From Bacillota bacterium (GTDB taxonomy: Bacteria; Bacillota_I; Bacilli_A; Erysipelotrichales; Erysipelotrichaceae), in assembly GCA_023388995.1 (NCBI GenBank), contig JAEWFD010000027.1, positions 1-64,000 on the forward strand: 64,000 nt of DNA, given 5' to 3'. The notes beneath the pieces are model-generated. The model saw only the letters and a program-made list of their open reading frames with translations. It had not been told where the DNA came from and did no database searches. The translations under genes and the position numbers were made by a program. Below, in pieces: positions 34,371 to 43,456 of this stretch; position 1 is the stretch's first letter, and every line of letters begins with the position of its first letter.

Positions 34371-34715
34371 TTAATGCGCTTTTTTGACTTCTTCAATCAA
34401 AGATTCGATTTTGTTTGCTTTTTCTAAAGAATCATCCAGTACGAAAATCAGCTCGGGTACTTTGCGGATACTAAGTCTTTTTCCTAGTTCCGTACGCATA
34501 TATCCTTTGCCACGCTCTAATGCCTTCATTCCGGCATCTGTCCGTGCATCTTGTCCTAAGAATGTTACATAAATCTTGGCAATGCCTAAATCACCGGTCA
34601 AAACGACATCAGTAACTGTCACAAAGCCAACTTTCGGGTCTTTGACTGAGAATTGAATAATATCAGAAATCTCCTTGCGGATAATTCCCTCCACACGTTC
34701 TCGTTTCAATGACAT
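34371..34715 (-). CDS. rbfA: Ribosome-binding factor A
   Basis: KH-like protein of 114 residues needed for 16S rRNA maturation in the small subunit. Matches family length and motifs (LKRERVEGIIRKEISDII at the start, VTFLGQD in the middle, RKVPELIFVLDDSLEKA near the end). AGGAGATG ribosome site. Last gene of the rimP-nusA-infB operon. Confidence 0.96.
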   Translation of the reverse strand: MSLKRERVEGIIRKEISDIIQFSVKDPKVGFVTVTDVVLTGDLGIAKIYVTFLGQDARTDAGMKALERGKGYMRTELGKRLSIRKVPELIFVLDDSLEKANKIESLIEEVKKAH

Positions 34716-34726
34716 CGAATCATCTC

Positions 34727-36598
34727 CTATCCTTGTTCAACTTCTTCGTTTACATATCCTTCGATAACATCACCGACTTTAAGGTCATTGTAATGTTCAA
34801 TCATAATACCACATTCGAAACCGGCATTCACTTCTTTCGCATCATTTTGGAATCGTTTCAAAGATGCAAGCTTGCCGGTGAAGATGACAACACCATCCCG
34901 GATGAGGCGGACGCCGCAATCACGTTTGATGCTTCCATCAGTAACCATACAGCCGGCAACAGTACCAACTTTGGAAACTTTAAAGGTCTGACGAACTTCA
35001 GCTTGGCCGGTAACCACTTCTTCATAAACCGGAGCCAGCATTCCTTTCATTGCAGCCTCCATTTCTTCGATTGCTTTATAAATAACATTGTGCAAGCGAA
35101 TTTCAATACCTTCTTCTTGCGCCTTCGCACGAACTTGCGCGCTTGGACGAACGTTAAATCCATAAATAACAGCTCTGGATGCACTTGCCAGCATAATATC
35201 AGATTCGCTGATTGCTCCTGCTGTAGAACGAATAACGTTGACACGAATACCATTTACATCAATCTTCTCTAAGGAAGATTTAACAGCTTCGGCACTTCCG
35301 GAAACGTCAGCCTTGATGATGACATTCAAATCTTGAATATCTCCCTCTTGAATTTGCCGTGACAAATCATCTAGTGTCATAGCAGAACTGGAATGACGCT
35401 CTGTTTCAATACGCTGCTGATTGCGGGCATCCGCAATTTGCCGTGCTTTTCGTTCATTGTCAAATACTTGGAAATTATCTCCGGCAGCCGGAACATCATT
35501 CAATCCGATGATTTCAACCGGACAAGATGGACCTGCCTCTTTGATTTCCTTGCCAAGATCATTGGTCATTTTACGAACTTTACCAAAGCAAGTACCAACA
35601 ACAACAATATCACCGGAATGCAAAGTACCATTTTGAATCAACAACGTTGTAACCGGACCTCTGCCTTTATCTAGTTTGGCTTCAATTACTGTTCCGTATG
35701 CCATTCGTTTTGGATTTGCTTTGTATTCTTCTACTTCCGCAACTGTTAAGATTGTTTCCAGCAGTTCTTTGATCCCCATTCCGGTTTTCGCAGAAATTTT
35801 GCAGAAAATGGTAGATCCGCCCCATTCTTCTGCCATCATGCCTAAATCAGACATTGCGTACATAATTTTATCGGGATTGATATCCGGCTTGTCCATTTTA
35901 TTGACAGCTACGATAACAGGAACACCAGCCGCTTTCGCATGGTCCACTGCTTCTTTTGTTTGCGGCATGACACCATCATCAGCAGCAACAACAATGATAA
36001 CAATATCGGTAACTTTGGCACCACGTGCACGCATAGCAGTAAATGCTTCATGTCCGGGAGTGTCCAAAAAGGTAACTTTACGTTTACTTACATCAACCTG
36101 ATATGCCCCAATATGCTGGGTAATACCGCCGAATTCACCTTCTACGACTCGCGTTTTCCGGATGGAATCCAAAAGTGTTGTCTTACCATGGTCAACATGC
36201 CCCATGATCGTTACAACAGGAGGACGCTCGCGCAAGCTGGCAGGATCATCTGCTTCCTGCAATTCCTCAAAGTTCATCTCATCAATGACTTTTTCCTTCT
36301 TCACTTCTTTATTGAATTCCAAACAAACAAGTTCAATTGTTTCATCATCCAATGTTGAGTTAATGGTTACCATCTTCCCTAACATGAATAGAATCTTAAT
36401 GATTTCACTTGCATTACAACCAATCTGCGTTGCCAGCTCCGAAACTGTCAGCGTATCCGTGTATGTGACTACCTCAACACCGGTGTTGGCTTGCTTGCGT
36501 GATGTTTGATTGTGCGACCCATACGATTTGGACCGTCCTTTGTTTTTTGCATTGGCATTCGAACCTGTCTTCTTTTTTGGTTTATTATTTAGAGCCAT
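34727..36598 (-). CDS. infB: Translation initiation factor IF-2
   Basis: GTPase that brings initiator tRNA to the ribosome. 623 residues, on the short side because the N-terminal variable region is only about 50 residues (basic, Asn-rich). The G motifs are intact: GHVDHGKTTLLD, DTPGHEAF, NKMDKPD and SAKTG; domains II-IV follow. Start preceded by AGGTGATAAC, directly after ylxQ. Confidence 0.98.
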   Translation of the reverse strand: MALNNKPKKKTGSNANAKNKGRSKSYGSHNQTSRKQANTGVEVVTYTDTLTVSELATQIGCNASEIIKILFMLGKMVTINSTLDDETIELVCLEFNKEVKKEKVIDEMNFEELQEADDPASLRERPPVVTIMGHVDHGKTTLLDSIRKTRVVEGEFGGITQHIGAYQVDVSKRKVTFLDTPGHEAFTAMRARGAKVTDIVIIVVAADDGVMPQTKEAVDHAKAAGVPVIVAVNKMDKPDINPDKIMYAMSDLGMMAEEWGGSTIFCKISAKTGMGIKELLETILTVAEVEEYKANPKRMAYGTVIEAKLDKGRGPVTTLLIQNGTLHSGDIVVVGTCFGKVRKMTNDLGKEIKEAGPSCPVEIIGLNDVPAAGDNFQVFDNERKARQIADARNQQRIETERHSSSAMTLDDLSRQIQEGDIQDLNVIIKADVSGSAEAVKSSLEKIDVNGIRVNVIRSTAGAISESDIMLASASRAVIYGFNVRPSAQVRAKAQEEGIEIRLHNVIYKAIEEMEAAMKGMLAPVYEEVVTGQAEVRQTFKVSKVGTVAGCMVTDGSIKRDCGVRLIRDGVVIFTGKLASLKRFQNDAKEVNAGFECGIMIEHYNDLKVGDVIEGYVNEEVEQG

Positions 36599-36602
36599 GT
36601 TA

Positions 36603-36890
36603 TCACCTAACCTTTCCAGCAGCTATTTTGGATGCAAATCCAGCATCCAGCACAGCTACTACCATACGGTTGGTTTGACCAATCGCATGGCTTAAATCTA
36701 CAGAACTCTCTACAAAAATATACGGTATTTCATAAAAACTACATTTGTCCTGATACTTCTTTTTGGTATTATCGCTCGCATCTTGCGCAATAATCACAAG
36801 CTTTGCTTGTTTTGAGCGAATATTTGCCAATACCAGTTCTCCGGTAGCCAATTTTCTTGCTCGTGCTGCAAGTCCCAATAACTGCATCAT
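36603..36890 (-). CDS. ylxQ: L7Ae-family ribosomal protein YlxQ
   Basis: 95 residues of the L7Ae/L30e fold (LLGLAARARKLATGELV at the start, KLVIIAQDASDNTKKK in the middle), which binds kink-turn RNA. Conserved neighbour of infB; exact role unclear. Overlaps ylxR by ATGA. Confidence 0.9.
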   Translation of the reverse strand: MMQLLGLAARARKLATGELVLANIRSKQAKLVIIAQDASDNTKKKYQDKCSFYEIPYIFVESSVDLSHAIGQTNRMVVAVLDAGFASKIAAGKVR

Positions 36891-37147
36891 TCCTTAGAAA
36901 ACATCTCCTTCAAAGTTGCATAAACCTCTTCCGGCACTTTTGTTTCCAAAGAACGATCCAATAAATGCTTTGCATGAGCAAGTTCAACTGCTTCTGTACT
37001 ACGTTTCAAATAGGCCCCCCGGCCATTGGCACGACCGGTCTCATCAATCAGAATTTCTCCTTGATTGTTCTTGACAATGCGAATCAGCTCTTTCTTGGGA
37101 AGCTGCTCCTGTGTTGCCAGACATTTACGCATCGGAATTTTTCTCAA
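36887..37147 (-). CDS. ylxR: YlxR family protein (RnpM, RNase P modulator)
   Basis: 86 residues. Family motifs RKCLATQEQLPKKELIRIV and GRANGRGAYLKR are clear. The start is a TTG with a strong AGGAGGTGA site. YlxR binds RNase P RNA in Bacillus. Between nusA and ylxQ, as usual. Confidence 0.92.
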   Translation of the reverse strand: MRKIPMRKCLATQEQLPKKELIRIVKNNQGEILIDETGRANGRGAYLKRSTEAVELAHAKHLLDRSLETKVPEEVYATLKEMFSKE

Positions 37148-37160
37148 TGAACGTCACCTC

Positions 37161-38786
37161 CTATTTGTCATCCTCATCGTAATATTCATCATATTCATCA
37201 TAATCAATATCACTATTATACCATGTAGACTCGTGTTCCTTCATCTCATTCAACTTGATTTCTTCCAATTCTTCTTCAGAGTACTCCGGTTTTACTTCAT
37301 ATTGCAAATCACGGATGTTCAAACGTACACGGCGCTCTTCTGCATCTGCTGCCGGTTTTTTACGGAAATCACGTTTTTGACGAGGATCTTCAACAGTTGC
37401 GCCCGTTGTTTTATCCGCAAATTTTTCAAAACGAGAAACATAATCCTTGCGTACACCACGTTCTTTCACAGGTATCGCTTCTGTCTTTTCCTTGACAGCA
37501 GGTTTTGATTCCTTTTTGCTTATTGCCACTGGTTTTTCCTTCGGTGCTTCTGTTACTGCAATTGGTGTTTCCTGTACAGCTTCTGCTTCTGGCAGCACTT
37601 CTGCTTCCGAAACAACAACTTCCACCGGTGCAACCTCTACAAATTCTTCAACAGCCGGCAAGATTACTTCTGCAACTGTTTCTTCTTCTGCAACAACTTC
37701 AGGCATTCTGGATTTGATTGACAAGGCACGATAATCAATACCTTTATTGCTCATATCAGATTCTGATTTGATATCGATCTTCAAGTTGGTTAAACGCACC
37801 GCCAAGCGAGCATTCTTCCCCTTCTTTCCAATTGCCAGCGACAATTGGTTGTCAGGAACAACAACAGTCAACCCCTTGCGATCTACCCCTTCAATAACGC
37901 CCAGGACAATCGCCGGTGACAATGAGTTCTTGATGAGCTGAATAACATCATCGCTCCATTCAAAAATATCGATTTTTTCACCTTTCAATTCGTCCATAAC
38001 AACTTGAACACGGGAACCACGCTGCCCAATGCAGGCACCAATTGCATCTACATCAGGGTTGTGGGAACGAACCGCCATCTTGGTACGTTCACCGGCTTCT
38101 CTGGCAATGGCTTTGATCTCGACAGTACCATCATAAATTTCCGGTACTTCCCGTTCAAACAACCGTTTCACCAAATTGGCATCAGAACGGGTAACCAATA
38201 CTTGTGCACCTTTGGTTTCTTTGTTAACCTCCGCAATGACCACATAGATACGCTGACCTTCTTTATAACGCTCGCCGGGAATTTGCGCACCTTTTGGCAT
38301 CATCGCTAATGTACGGCCTAAATTGACGATTACATATTTTTCTTCTACGCTCTCCACAATTCCTTGCACCATTTCTTCCAGCTTATCTACATATTCATCA
38401 TAGACAATAGCCTTTTCAGCTTCTCTGATCTTCTGGCGCATTACATTCTTGGCAAGAACAGCTGCTGCACGGCCAAAATCAATGATTGGAACTTCTTCTT
38501 CCACAATTTCACCCAGTTGATACTCACTGCGGATTTTCTGCGCATCTGCCAAGCTGATTTCCAATTCATCATCTTCTGATTCTTCTACAATTGTACGTTG
38601 TTTGAATACTCTGATAACACCGCTAACTTCATTGATATCAACCCGCACAAGTGCATCAGGAATTTCCAGATGCTTGCGATATGCTTTTTCCAAAGCATCT
38701 TTCAGTGCTTCCACAATAATATCTTTCGAAATATGACGGTCTTCTTCAATCGCATTCAGGGCTTTCATAATGTCCTTAAAATTCAT
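37161..38786 (-). CDS. nusA: Transcription termination/antitermination factor NusA, extended C-terminus
   Basis: RNA polymerase-associated factor. 541 residues against about 350-370 in Bacillus-type NusA. The core is complete to about residue 345: N-terminal domain, S1 domain (about 135-200), KH domains with GQRGSR (254) and GKKGKNAR (320). A low-complexity tail of about 196 residues follows, first rich in Val/Ala/Glu/Pro, then basic, then ending in a strongly acidic Asp/Glu/Tyr stretch. Such tails are not part of the standard fold; function unknown. GAGGAG ribosome site. Confidence 0.96.
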   Translation of the reverse strand: MNFKDIMKALNAIEEDRHISKDIIVEALKDALEKAYRKHLEIPDALVRVDINEVSGVIRVFKQRTIVEESEDDELEISLADAQKIRSEYQLGEIVEEEVPIIDFGRAAAVLAKNVMRQKIREAEKAIVYDEYVDKLEEMVQGIVESVEEKYVIVNLGRTLAMMPKGAQIPGERYKEGQRIYVVIAEVNKETKGAQVLVTRSDANLVKRLFEREVPEIYDGTVEIKAIAREAGERTKMAVRSHNPDVDAIGACIGQRGSRVQVVMDELKGEKIDIFEWSDDVIQLIKNSLSPAIVLGVIEGVDRKGLTVVVPDNQLSLAIGKKGKNARLAVRLTNLKIDIKSESDMSNKGIDYRALSIKSRMPEVVAEEETVAEVILPAVEEFVEVAPVEVVVSEAEVLPEAEAVQETPIAVTEAPKEKPVAISKKESKPAVKEKTEAIPVKERGVRKDYVSRFEKFADKTTGATVEDPRQKRDFRKKPAADAEERRVRLNIRDLQYEVKPEYSEEELEEIKLNEMKEHESTWYNSDIDYDEYDEYYDEDDK

Positions 38787-38798
38787 GACGTTTCTCCT

Positions 38799-39266
38799 CT
38801 ATACCTTGACTGCCAATCGAATCAATGCAATTTGATCCCATTGTAGTGTGATGTTCTTTTTGGCTGTTTTTACTCGATAGGCAACCGTAATCTTTTCATC
38901 TTCAACCGAAATTAAGTCTCCCAATACCTCGTTCATGCCGGAGTAAGGATTGCGCAGTTTCATAAATACATATTGACTTACTGCTTGCTTTGCTTCCTCA
39001 AGGGTACGCAATTCACGCTCTGCACCTGCCGAGCATACTTCTAAATAATACTCACTCTCAGAACCATCAATTTCATCCAGTTTGGCTGAAATCAGCTCGG
39101 ATACCTCACTGCAAACATCCAAATCAACATGACCCCTTCTCTTGGTAATCATGACTCGCAGAATACGCATTCCCTGTTCCTGAACAAAGCCAATCTCATA
39201 TAAATCAATTTCTTTTTGTTCCAGCAAAGGCAATATATATTCTTTTACTTCATTGATAAGACTCAT
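38799..39266 (-). CDS. rimP: Ribosome maturation factor RimP
   Basis: 155 residues, two-domain protein needed for 30S assembly. Landmarks: LYEIGFVQEQGMRILRVMI, DLDVCSEVSELI and YYLEVCSAGAERELRT (here SAGAER where SPGLDR is typical). AAAGGAG ribosome site. First gene of the rimP-nusA-ylxR-ylxQ-infB-rbfA operon. Confidence 0.95.
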   Translation of the reverse strand: MSLINEVKEYILPLLEQKEIDLYEIGFVQEQGMRILRVMITKRRGHVDLDVCSEVSELISAKLDEIDGSESEYYLEVCSAGAERELRTLEEAKQAVSQYVFMKLRNPYSGMNEVLGDLISVEDEKITVAYRVKTAKKNITLQWDQIALIRLAVKV

Positions 39267-39292
39267 TTGGATCTCCTTTCAAGCAAATAGAA

Positions 39293-39313
39293 GGAGTGGG
39301 CATCACCCACTCC
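39293..39313 (-). other. GC-rich hairpin in the rimP-nusA leader
   Basis: GGAGTGGG / CCCACTCC stem with a five-base loop between the promoter and the rimP start, followed on the minus strand by a weak T-rich stretch (TTCTATTTG). Possibly an attenuator of the nusA operon, or the terminator of the acetyltransferase gene upstream. Confidence 0.55.
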
Positions 39314-39331
39314 GGTTTCTTATCTGCAAAT

Positions 39332-39360
39332 ACTATAGCAAATTTTTCCTTGGATTGCAA
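39332..39360 (-). promoter_or_regulatory. Promoter of the rimP-nusA-infB operon
   Basis: Minus strand TTGCAA (39355-39360), 17-bp spacer, TATAGT (39332-39337), about 65 bases before the rimP start. Confidence 0.7.
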
Positions 39361-39370
39361 GCATTACTGC

Positions 39371-39862
39371 TTATTTATTCCCATCATCTTCCTTTGCCAA
39401 TTGGTGCAAGTCCGCTCCTGTCAAACGATATGTTGTCCAGTCTTGCATCGGTGTTGCTTTTAATGACAAATAAAATGCAATGCTCGGCTCATTCCAATCC
39501 AGACAAGACCATTCCAGCCTGCCGCAATCACGCTCTACGGCAATCCGTGCCAGTTCTTGGATCATCGCTTTTCCATATCCTTTGCTGCGATATTCAGGCC
39601 TAATATACAAGTCTTCCAGATAGATCCCAGCTTTGCCAACGAATGTCGAGAAATTATGGAAGAAAAGAGCAAACCCAATTTCTTTGCCATCTGCCACTGC
39701 GAAAAGTACTTCTGCTTTCTTTTGCCAGAAGATCCATTCTTCCAGCAATTCCTTTGTTGCGGTGACTTCAGGCAGCATTCTTTCATATGCAGCCAATTCT
39801 TTTATAAATTGGAGTATCAGATCAATGTCTGTTTTGGTTGCGCTTCTAATTGTCAGTCCCAT
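39371..39862 (-). CDS. GNAT family N-acetyltransferase (diamine acetyltransferase-like)
   Basis: 163 residues. The acetyl-CoA binding motif is YRSKGYGKAMIQ (about residues 94-105), preceded by the GIYLEDLYIRPEYR strand; the WNEPSIAFY tail resembles polyamine/diamine N-acetyltransferases (SAT family). Substrate uncertain. Lies between feoB and the rimP operon promoter. Confidence 0.88.
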   Translation of the reverse strand: MGLTIRSATKTDIDLILQFIKELAAYERMLPEVTATKELLEEWIFWQKKAEVLFAVADGKEIGFALFFHNFSTFVGKAGIYLEDLYIRPEYRSKGYGKAMIQELARIAVERDCGRLEWSCLDWNEPSIAFYLSLKATPMQDWTTYRLTGADLHQLAKEDDGNK

Positions 39863-39905
39863 CCTTGTTCCTCTTTATTTCATGCTTTCTATCATACCAC
39901 ACCAT

Positions 39906-41996
39906 TCATAGAAAGCTCAAAAATAATAGTTTGCCTATTTGGAATAGAAAGAAAGATGCAATGTATGGCACCAGAAGCATAACACCAACAGAACAAAGCA
40001 CCATTCGCACGCCAAATTCACGGTACATTTGGTACATTGTCATCACACAAGGAATTGTCATCAGAATAAACGTCAGATAAGAATATGCTCGCAAGGGACC
40101 CAGTTCATCCGTCCATAGCTGTCCTAATTGGGCATGGAATGATTGTTCGGATATCGGCTGCTTCAGCATGACAGCATCCAGCAACTGAACGATCTGCAAC
40201 TTGGTGTCATAGGAAAAGCTGCGATACAGCGGTTGTTTCGCATGCGGTCTAAACATTTGTCCCAAAAATCCAACTACATTTTCTTTGGCGATTACAGCTC
40301 CTGGTAGAGCGGCGATCAATTCTGGTCGATTACCAAAGCCTAGCGGCTCAAAGATTGGTGCTATAACATTGACACCTTTCATGTATGGCGAATGATCCAT
40401 TGATCCTGCATCGTATGTCAGCAAAGCTAATATTATCATGGCGCTGCATACAACTGTCAGCGTTTTGCGAACGAAGGCACTTAGTTCCCGCTTTACTTGC
40501 TGGTATAGAATAGATCCTGATGGCCAGTGATATGGCGGCAGTTCCAAGGTAAACAACCTGTTGCTGCGCAAAGGAAGCATTTTTTTCAGCATAAGTGCCA
40601 GCACCAATGCTACCCAAATGCCCATAGCATACAACGACACGAGCACAATTGGCGCTTTTTTCGGAAAAAAAGCAGCCGCAAACAATAAATAGACAGGCAG
40701 CCGTGCACTGCAAGACATGAAAGGAATCAATAAAGCTGTGATGACCTTGCTGCGCTGATCCTCTAATGTTCTTGTTGCATAGAGAGCAGGAACATTGCAT
40801 CCAAAGCCAAGAATGAGAGCAATGAAAGCTTTTCCCGATATCCCGAACGGACGCATAAGACGATCAAACAGAAAAGCAACACGAGCAAAATACCCGCATT
40901 CCTCCAACCATGCAAACAAAAAATAAAAACAGGCAAATAAAGGTATGAAAGACAAAACACTGCCTACTCCTCTCACAACTTGAAGCAGCAGGGTCTGCCA
41001 AAATGAAGGTAAAAAGGATATTCCTTGGCCAAGATAATAACTCAGATATTCCTGAAAGAATTGATCCAGCCATGCGGTCAGCGGCTGACTGATGCGAAAT
41101 ACGAGTGCAAAGCCTGCCAAGCAGATAAAAATAAAGCATGGAAGTGCAAAATAGCGATGCAATAGAATAGTATCTAGCTTTCTTGATACTGTCATGCGGC
41201 TGCGTCCAACATGGCTGACACTTTTCATGCAGGAAGCAATCAATGCTTGGCGGTGTGCTCTTCCTGAGAAAGAAGCAAATTCCTCTGCGATCGCATAGCC
41301 ATATGCTGCATTGGGATGATGTTTTTCTATTTCTGCTACATATAAAGCATCTTGCTGGCACCATCGAAGGGCATACAAAAGAACCTGTGCCGGCGTCCGA
41401 AATAAATATGTAGTCTGCATCGCCTGAATGAACGATACTGCAATATGTACCAATTGTTCTTCTCTTTGCGGAAGAAACAATGCATGACGAATAACCGTTT
41501 TATCTTCATGAAGCAACTCTAGAATACCGTTTTTTACTGCAGACACATCTTTTTTGTCTAGCGCACTGCATAAAATGGTTTTAACTTGCAAACGCTGCTG
41601 CAAACGCAATAAATCAATATGTATCCCTAATTTTTCAGCTTCATCTTTATAATTGCATAGAACAAGCATCGGGATTTGCAGTTCCCGGCATTGCCAGATC
41701 AGCCATAGCTGCCGTTCCAGATTTGTTGCATCGACGACATTCACAAGTACATCAACATCATGTTCCTGTAAATATTTAGCTGCAATTCTCTCTTCGGATG
41801 CCGGTGCCTGCAGATCATAAATGCCCGGCAAATCCACCAGCAGAAGACGCTGATGATCCCAAGTCACTTCTGCTTCTTTATAGGCAACCGTAACTCCGGC
41901 ATAATTCCCTACCTTCAGATTGGCATTGCTAAGGACATTGATCCAGCTGCTTTTCCCAACATTGGGATTTCCGATAAATACGATAGTTTTATTCAT
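39906..41996 (-). CDS. feoB: Ferrous iron transporter FeoB
   Basis: 696 residues. N-terminal G-protein domain with GNPNVGKSS (residues 9-17), DLPGIYDL and the NYKD base-recognition motif, followed by a helical spacer and two Gate-type membrane regions, including the conserved CNVPA and CSARLP cysteine segments. Imports Fe2+ under anaerobic conditions. Overlaps feoA by ATGA. The many iron-sulfur enzymes in the window fit an iron uptake need. Confidence 0.97.
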   Translation of the reverse strand: MNKTIVFIGNPNVGKSSWINVLSNANLKVGNYAGVTVAYKEAEVTWDHQRLLLVDLPGIYDLQAPASEERIAAKYLQEHDVDVLVNVVDATNLERQLWLIWQCRELQIPMLVLCNYKDEAEKLGIHIDLLRLQQRLQVKTILCSALDKKDVSAVKNGILELLHEDKTVIRHALFLPQREEQLVHIAVSFIQAMQTTYLFRTPAQVLLYALRWCQQDALYVAEIEKHHPNAAYGYAIAEEFASFSGRAHRQALIASCMKSVSHVGRSRMTVSRKLDTILLHRYFALPCFIFICLAGFALVFRISQPLTAWLDQFFQEYLSYYLGQGISFLPSFWQTLLLQVVRGVGSVLSFIPLFACFYFLFAWLEECGYFARVAFLFDRLMRPFGISGKAFIALILGFGCNVPALYATRTLEDQRSKVITALLIPFMSCSARLPVYLLFAAAFFPKKAPIVLVSLYAMGIWVALVLALMLKKMLPLRSNRLFTLELPPYHWPSGSILYQQVKRELSAFVRKTLTVVCSAMIILALLTYDAGSMDHSPYMKGVNVIAPIFEPLGFGNRPELIAALPGAVIAKENVVGFLGQMFRPHAKQPLYRSFSYDTKLQIVQLLDAVMLKQPISEQSFHAQLGQLWTDELGPLRAYSYLTFILMTIPCVMTMYQMYREFGVRMVLCSVGVMLLVPYIASFFLFQIGKLLFLSFL

Positions 41997-42223
41997 GGTG
42001 CGACCCTTTCTACGAAAATTTTTTTGGCATCGCTGCGGCGAATGGCGATCCAGGTATCTTGTACTTGAAATAACAATGGATCGTTCAGTGGAGCACGCTT
42101 TACGAGCTGCAAGGTTGTTCCCTCCTGAATTCCAAGCTGAAACAACCGCAGCTGCTGTTCCTTAGGCAATGCGATGCTGGTTATCACTGCTGACTCCTCA
42201 ATTTGAAGTTCTGATGCACGCAT
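41993..42223 (-). CDS. feoA: Ferrous iron transport protein A (FeoA)
   Basis: Small SH3-like cytoplasmic protein of 76 residues that assists FeoB; the QLRLFQLGIQEGTTLQLVKRAPLNDPLLF core is typical. Ribosome site AGAGGGG. No clear metal-responsive operator was recognised upstream. Confidence 0.92.
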   Translation of the reverse strand: MRASELQIEESAVITSIALPKEQQLRLFQLGIQEGTTLQLVKRAPLNDPLLFQVQDTWIAIRRSDAKKIFVERVAP

Positions 42224-42347
42224 ACGATCCCCTCTGCTTCACTATATGAAATAAAAAAAAGAGTATGTCTTTGTATTTATTTAAGCAAGCAGGAACAGAT
42301 ATGATATAATACAGCTACTATTGATATTGAAATTCGTTGAGGTTCGC

Positions 42348-42875
42348 ATGTACTATTTACGAGATTATATGATTTTGTTTCTGCTATATGTATGTTGTTA
42401 CTTTGGTTTTTGGCGCAAGGAACAACGCAGTGTCCTTGTATTGAAAACTTTGTTTTTTTTATACTTAATTGTGGTATGCCGTGTTACGCTCATGCCTTTT
42501 CAGTTTCCCTTTCCGCTTTCCAACCCTGATTTTTTGCGCTCTGCAAACTTTGTTCCTTTTTATGATTTAACAATGCACTATCGCTATGCAAAGCAAGATA
42601 TTATTTTAAATATTGCGATGACTGTTCCCTTTGGTTTCTTATTTCCGATCACGAAACGAAAAAACGTGATTCAAACAATCACGTTCGCTTTTTTATGCAG
42701 TCTTAGTATTGAAACCATCCAACTGTTGTATGTGTGGTCCAACCAGAATTTCACCAGAACCTTCGATGTTACCGATATCATCACCAATACCATCGGTGCT
42801 TTGCTTGGATACATCGTCTATCGGCTCTTCCGCCCAATCATTGAATATTTGTTTTCTCTTGCCATTCCTGATTGA
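42348..42875 (+). CDS. VanZ family membrane protein
   Basis: 175 residues, about four hydrophobic segments, with the VanZ landmarks VCRVTLMPFQF, NIAMTVPFGFLFP and FDVTDIITNTIGALLGY. VanZ homologues are linked to low-level glycopeptide and lipopeptide tolerance, but most are of unknown role. ATG at 42348 with GAGGTT ribosome site. It overlaps the convergent acetyltransferase gene by 38 bp. Confidence 0.88.
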   Translation: MYYLRDYMILFLLYVCCYFGFWRKEQRSVLVLKTLFFLYLIVVCRVTLMPFQFPFPLSNPDFLRSANFVPFYDLTMHYRYAKQDIILNIAMTVPFGFLFPITKRKNVIQTITFAFLCSLSIETIQLLYVWSNQNFTRTFDVTDIITNTIGALLGYIVYRLFRPIIEYLFSLAIPD

Positions 42876-43389
42876 GGATGCCATAGCGGACAATATCTTC
42901 AAATTTGCCTTCTTTGAACAGTTGCTCTTTCAAATACCCTTCTTTTGTCATTCCGATCTTTTCCATAATTCTTCCTGATGCAGGATTGGATGCAAAGTGC
43001 AAAGCAAATATCTTATGGTATTGTTTTTCTTGAAATGCAAAAGACAGAATGGCTTGTGCTGCTTCTGTTCCATAACCTTTATTCCAGTACGCCTCACCGA
43101 GCCAGTACCCCAGTTCTCCATTTTGATGCTGCTTATTCTGTGATAAGCCGATGGCTCCGATTAATTGCTGTGTTTCTTTTACTACAAGCGCGAACTCGTA
43201 ACGGAGTTCTTTTTCATGCCATTCCTTATGCAGCCGAATCCAGGAAAGAGCATGTTCTTCCAAATATGGATATGGCAAAGACAACGTACTGATATATACG
43301 CGGTAAGAATTGCATAAGGCGCTGACCTCTTTCGCGTCTGCTTCTGCAAATGGCCGTAATATTAAGCGCTTAGTTTCAAGTGTTTTCAT
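42838..43389 (-). CDS. GNAT family acetyltransferase (RimJ/RimL-like)
   Basis: 183 residues. N-terminal ETKRLILRPFAEADA and the acetyl-CoA motif YWNKGYGTEAAQAILSFAF mark the RimJ/RimL-type family that acetylates ribosomal proteins or small molecules. GGAGG ribosome site. Its 3' end overlaps the 3' end of the VanZ-like gene on the other strand. Confidence 0.9.
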   Translation of the reverse strand: MKTLETKRLILRPFAEADAKEVSALCNSYRVYISTLSLPYPYLEEHALSWIRLHKEWHEKELRYEFALVVKETQQLIGAIGLSQNKQHQNGELGYWLGEAYWNKGYGTEAAQAILSFAFQEKQYHKIFALHFASNPASGRIMEKIGMTKEGYLKEQLFKEGKFEDIVRYGILNQEWQEKTNIQ

Positions 43390-43425
43390 ATAGATATCCT
43401 CCAGATCTTATGTTTCATTGTATCA

Positions 43426-43453
43426 TGAAAAAGGTGATCCGAAGACCACCTTT
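43426..43453 (-). terminator. Terminator after the hydrogenase operon
   Basis: Minus strand AAAGGTG / CACCTTT stem around a loop containing TCTTCGGA, followed by a short T-run. Confidence 0.75.
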
Positions 43454-43456
43454 AGA

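Noticed and set aside
39866..39915. GCTTTCTAT / ATAGAAAGC inverted repeat after feoB as terminator
   Set aside because: The loop is long and there is no T-run on the minus strand; it also overlaps a possible promoter for the next gene.
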